DNA of 64,000 nt from Vicia villosa (lineage: Eukaryota > Streptophyta > Magnoliopsida > Fabales > Fabaceae). The stretch's first letter is position 1; each line of letters starts with the position of its first letter. Under the pieces are notes generated by a model. It searched no databases. It was not told the DNA's origin and saw nothing but the letters and a program-made list of their open reading frames with translations. Where the stretch lies: contig NW_026705173.1 of the NCBI RefSeq assembly GCF_029867415.1, positions 992,001 through 1,056,000 on the forward strand, written 5' to 3'. A program made the position numbers and the translations under genes. Below are positions 61,773 to 64,000 of this stretch, piece by piece.

Positions 61773-64000
61773 TGTAGCATCCCATACATAATTGACTAGT
61801 ATATTATGCATGAAACGTTAAAAATTGGTATTTGAGTACATACAAAAGCCAAAGATACAAGATGATCCATATAAATACAACATGAAATAATATTGATAAT
61901 TACAAAACATGTGTCTTCAATGGATCTGCACAGCGGAAAATGAGCTCTGACGAGGTCTTCGAGCCAACACCACTTCAAGCCATCAATCCGAAACTGCTAT
62001 CTGTCAAAAGCTACAAAACTGCACCTGAAAAATATAAGTTGATTGGGGTGAGATTACTAAATCTCAGTGAGTCCTCCTATCCTATGGGTCCACTCGGTTC
62101 TACAGGGAACATGCATCAACAAACCAAATCCACCATTGATTCGGGGTTATCCTCACATCCGGTACAAGTACGGAGCAAACACATGAATCGTCCACCATAG
62201 GAGTCATCGTATCACAAGTACACAGATAGTATAACAAACACGTATGCCAAAACCCATACCCGTGTATGGGGAATCCAGAAGCGCGTTAATGCCTCGACTA
62301 GGTTATAAAAACACACCCTCGATGAGTTACACCCATGCCTATTGTCAAGAGACTCGTACAAGCACACTGCAAGAGTAGTTAAGCGAGTTCGCACAAGCCT
62401 ATTTGGCCGCGAGATGACATTAGCCGAAATGGCGTCATTGTCCCGGTAACCACCTTTATGCGCGTGTGTTCACACCAAGTACCGAACCGCCATCTTGACG
62501 CATGAGCCCATCGGGCGAAAGCCTAGTGCTTAGTCTACTTGACTTCACTACAGGTGAGTTACCGATTATGTATTAGCCTACATGGCCACATAACCCCACC
62601 ATACCGAGCACGCAAGTGTGTTAACACCAAGTGGGAAAGCCTCCAGACCCTCACAAGCACACTGCAACGGTAGCTCAGGTGTGAGCCCAAGATCACATGA
62701 TCGGGGCTGTCCCATCGATCACAAAGCCCGGGACGACTCATTGGTCACAAAGCCCGAGTCATAAATCAACCTAGCCCCTGGCCCGCTTCGATTCAAGCAT
62801 ACACACGCATAACAAGCACAAGATCACACAATGCACACAAACCCAATGTTTAACCGACACAACGGGCTTTAGCAATTATTCATGTTCCATCACATTGCAT
62901 TCATAATAGCATTAAGGAACAAGCATTAGTAGTTACATTATCACATTCGATTTATGCATAATTCACAATTTCCGTATATTCAAATGGAAGTATTGAAATT
63001 AAATACTTAACAGCGTCACATACTTCCAACAGGTACGTATAAACAATAAGGGAGGAGTCCGGTTACGAATGAAAACCAGAACTGCACTCAAGGGGTAAGA
63101 AACAGAATTCTGCAATCAGCATCTTCCGCTTAGCGGCTCCTGTCCGCTTAGCGGGTTCGCGATATTTTATTTTTCCACAAACAGCATCTTCCGCTTAGCG
63201 GCCTCACGTCCGCTTAGCAGACTCGCGATTTTCTGGAAAAATGTTCATCATCCGCTAAGCGGCCTTAGCCCGCTTAGCGGACCATAGCAGAATCAGAAAT
63301 ATGCAGAACGCACCAGTTCCGCTATGGGGGTATTCTAACCCCTAGAATCCACCTGCATGTGTCAAATTACAATATATAACAGTAATATGCATCACGAACA
63401 ACCAACAATTATCACATAGCATGTTTTAGCATCATGAATTTCATGGATTTATCTCACAATCCCTAAACCCCAAACATGCAATTCCCATAATTTTCCCCAA
63501 AGTCTCTAACTAAGGACTCACCATGGATTTAATGGAGGTTAAGATCATGTTCTTGCTGCCATTGGACTCCCACCATAGTCAAAGTTTCACTTCATCTTCA
63601 TCAAACCCGTATCTACTCTCTTCATACTTTCAGCATGACTGACACAACTTCAAGCTCAGTTTTCTCCTCCAAAACAGAAGCTCTGAACGGGAACCATAGG
63701 TGCAAATCGAAGAGAAATTTATTAGCTTTCCAATGGGACCAGAATCAGCTCAATCGGATTTACGAGCAGAGAGATATACCTGATTTAGTGGAGCTGCACC
63801 ATGGAATACGAAAATGGAGATGTGAATTTCTTTCTCCTCTTGCTCTTAAGTTATTCTTCCTTTCTTTCTCCACAATTTCTGATTTAGAAAGTCCAACACC
63901 AAACAATGCCTTAAGTTCTCATGCAAGTGATATTTATTGTCCAATTTGCCCCTTCAACTAATCTTTATTCACAACAATGCCATTTAGTTCCATTCTAACC
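61773..64000 (-). mobile_element. LTR of family X type, minus strand, carrying family A-like palindromes (runs off window)
   Basis: It begins TGTAGCATCCCATACATAA, the reverse of the family X LTR end with one change, directly after array sequence (unit U16). The window's last bases match, inverted, the region about 140 bp inside the family X LTR start, so nearly the whole LTR is present. On the minus strand: donor-like GGTGAGTCC near 63521, palindromes 63124-63281, hairpin 62050-62065, acceptor-like TTTTTCAG near 62025. The palindromes are CCGCTTAGCGG, as in family A, not GTAACCGGTTAC. Whether this is a solo LTR or the end of a full element cannot be seen. Confidence 0.85.
63124..63281. repeat. 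Palindrome cluster CCGCTTAGCGG x~6 in the right-hand LTR
   Basis: Copies near 63125, 63143, 63191, 63210 (degenerate, AGCAG), 63251 (CCGCTAAGCGG) and 63270. Neighbouring bases such as GGCCTCACGTCCGC and GTTCGCGATATTT are also shared with the family A cluster, so the whole cassette, not only the motif, is related. Confidence 0.82.

Overview
The window is plant nuclear DNA with no housekeeping genes. It consists of a tandem array of one small secreted-peptide gene, invaded by LTR retrotransposons. Short spliced genes, kilobase-scale LTRs, a Ty3/gypsy chromovirus-type polyprotein and a tRNA-Met-type primer site point to an angiosperm. The defensin-like family expansion and a 4.7 kb Ogre/Tat-like solo LTR make a legume plausible, but nothing here proves it.

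Layout. 1-5729: non-coding interior and 3' LTR of an LTR retrotransposon whose left end lies outside the window. 5730-61772: sixteen head-to-tail copies (the last partial) of an AT-rich unit of about 1.9 kb. Each complete unit carries one two-exon gene on the minus strand for a 78-residue defensin-like (DEFL) cysteine-rich peptide. Fifteen gene copies are visible. The five leftmost (C1-C5) share a one-base deletion that removes six of the eight mature cysteines. C6-C11 and C13-C15 are open. C12 is split by a solo LTR in exon 2. 61773-64000: a minus-strand LTR that runs off the right end.

Insertions in the array, each with a 5-bp target duplication where both ends are visible: solo LTR of family A (6813-8972, actta); complete family-A element with an intact gag-pol frame on the minus strand (12786-21693, actta, same place in the unit as the solo LTR); family-B element (38552-52267, cctat) whose gag-pol has two stops and one frameshift and whose 3' LTR is interrupted by a 4,710-bp solo LTR (47374-52083, catct); solo LTR of family X (53066-55405, ataaa).

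How the parts relate. The peptide array seems to evolve like a satellite: unit-length steps, neighbouring near-identical units, spread of a broken allele through one block, and several copies encoding exactly the same peptide. The retrotransposon LTRs share a layout: a GTGAGTC splice-donor-like site, then a cluster of short palindromes whose sequence differs by family, then a conserved GAGATT/AATCTC hairpin, then a TTTTCAG acceptor-like site. The palindrome clusters and the candidate LTR-internal intron are the least expected signals here, along with the gene-bearing satellite itself.
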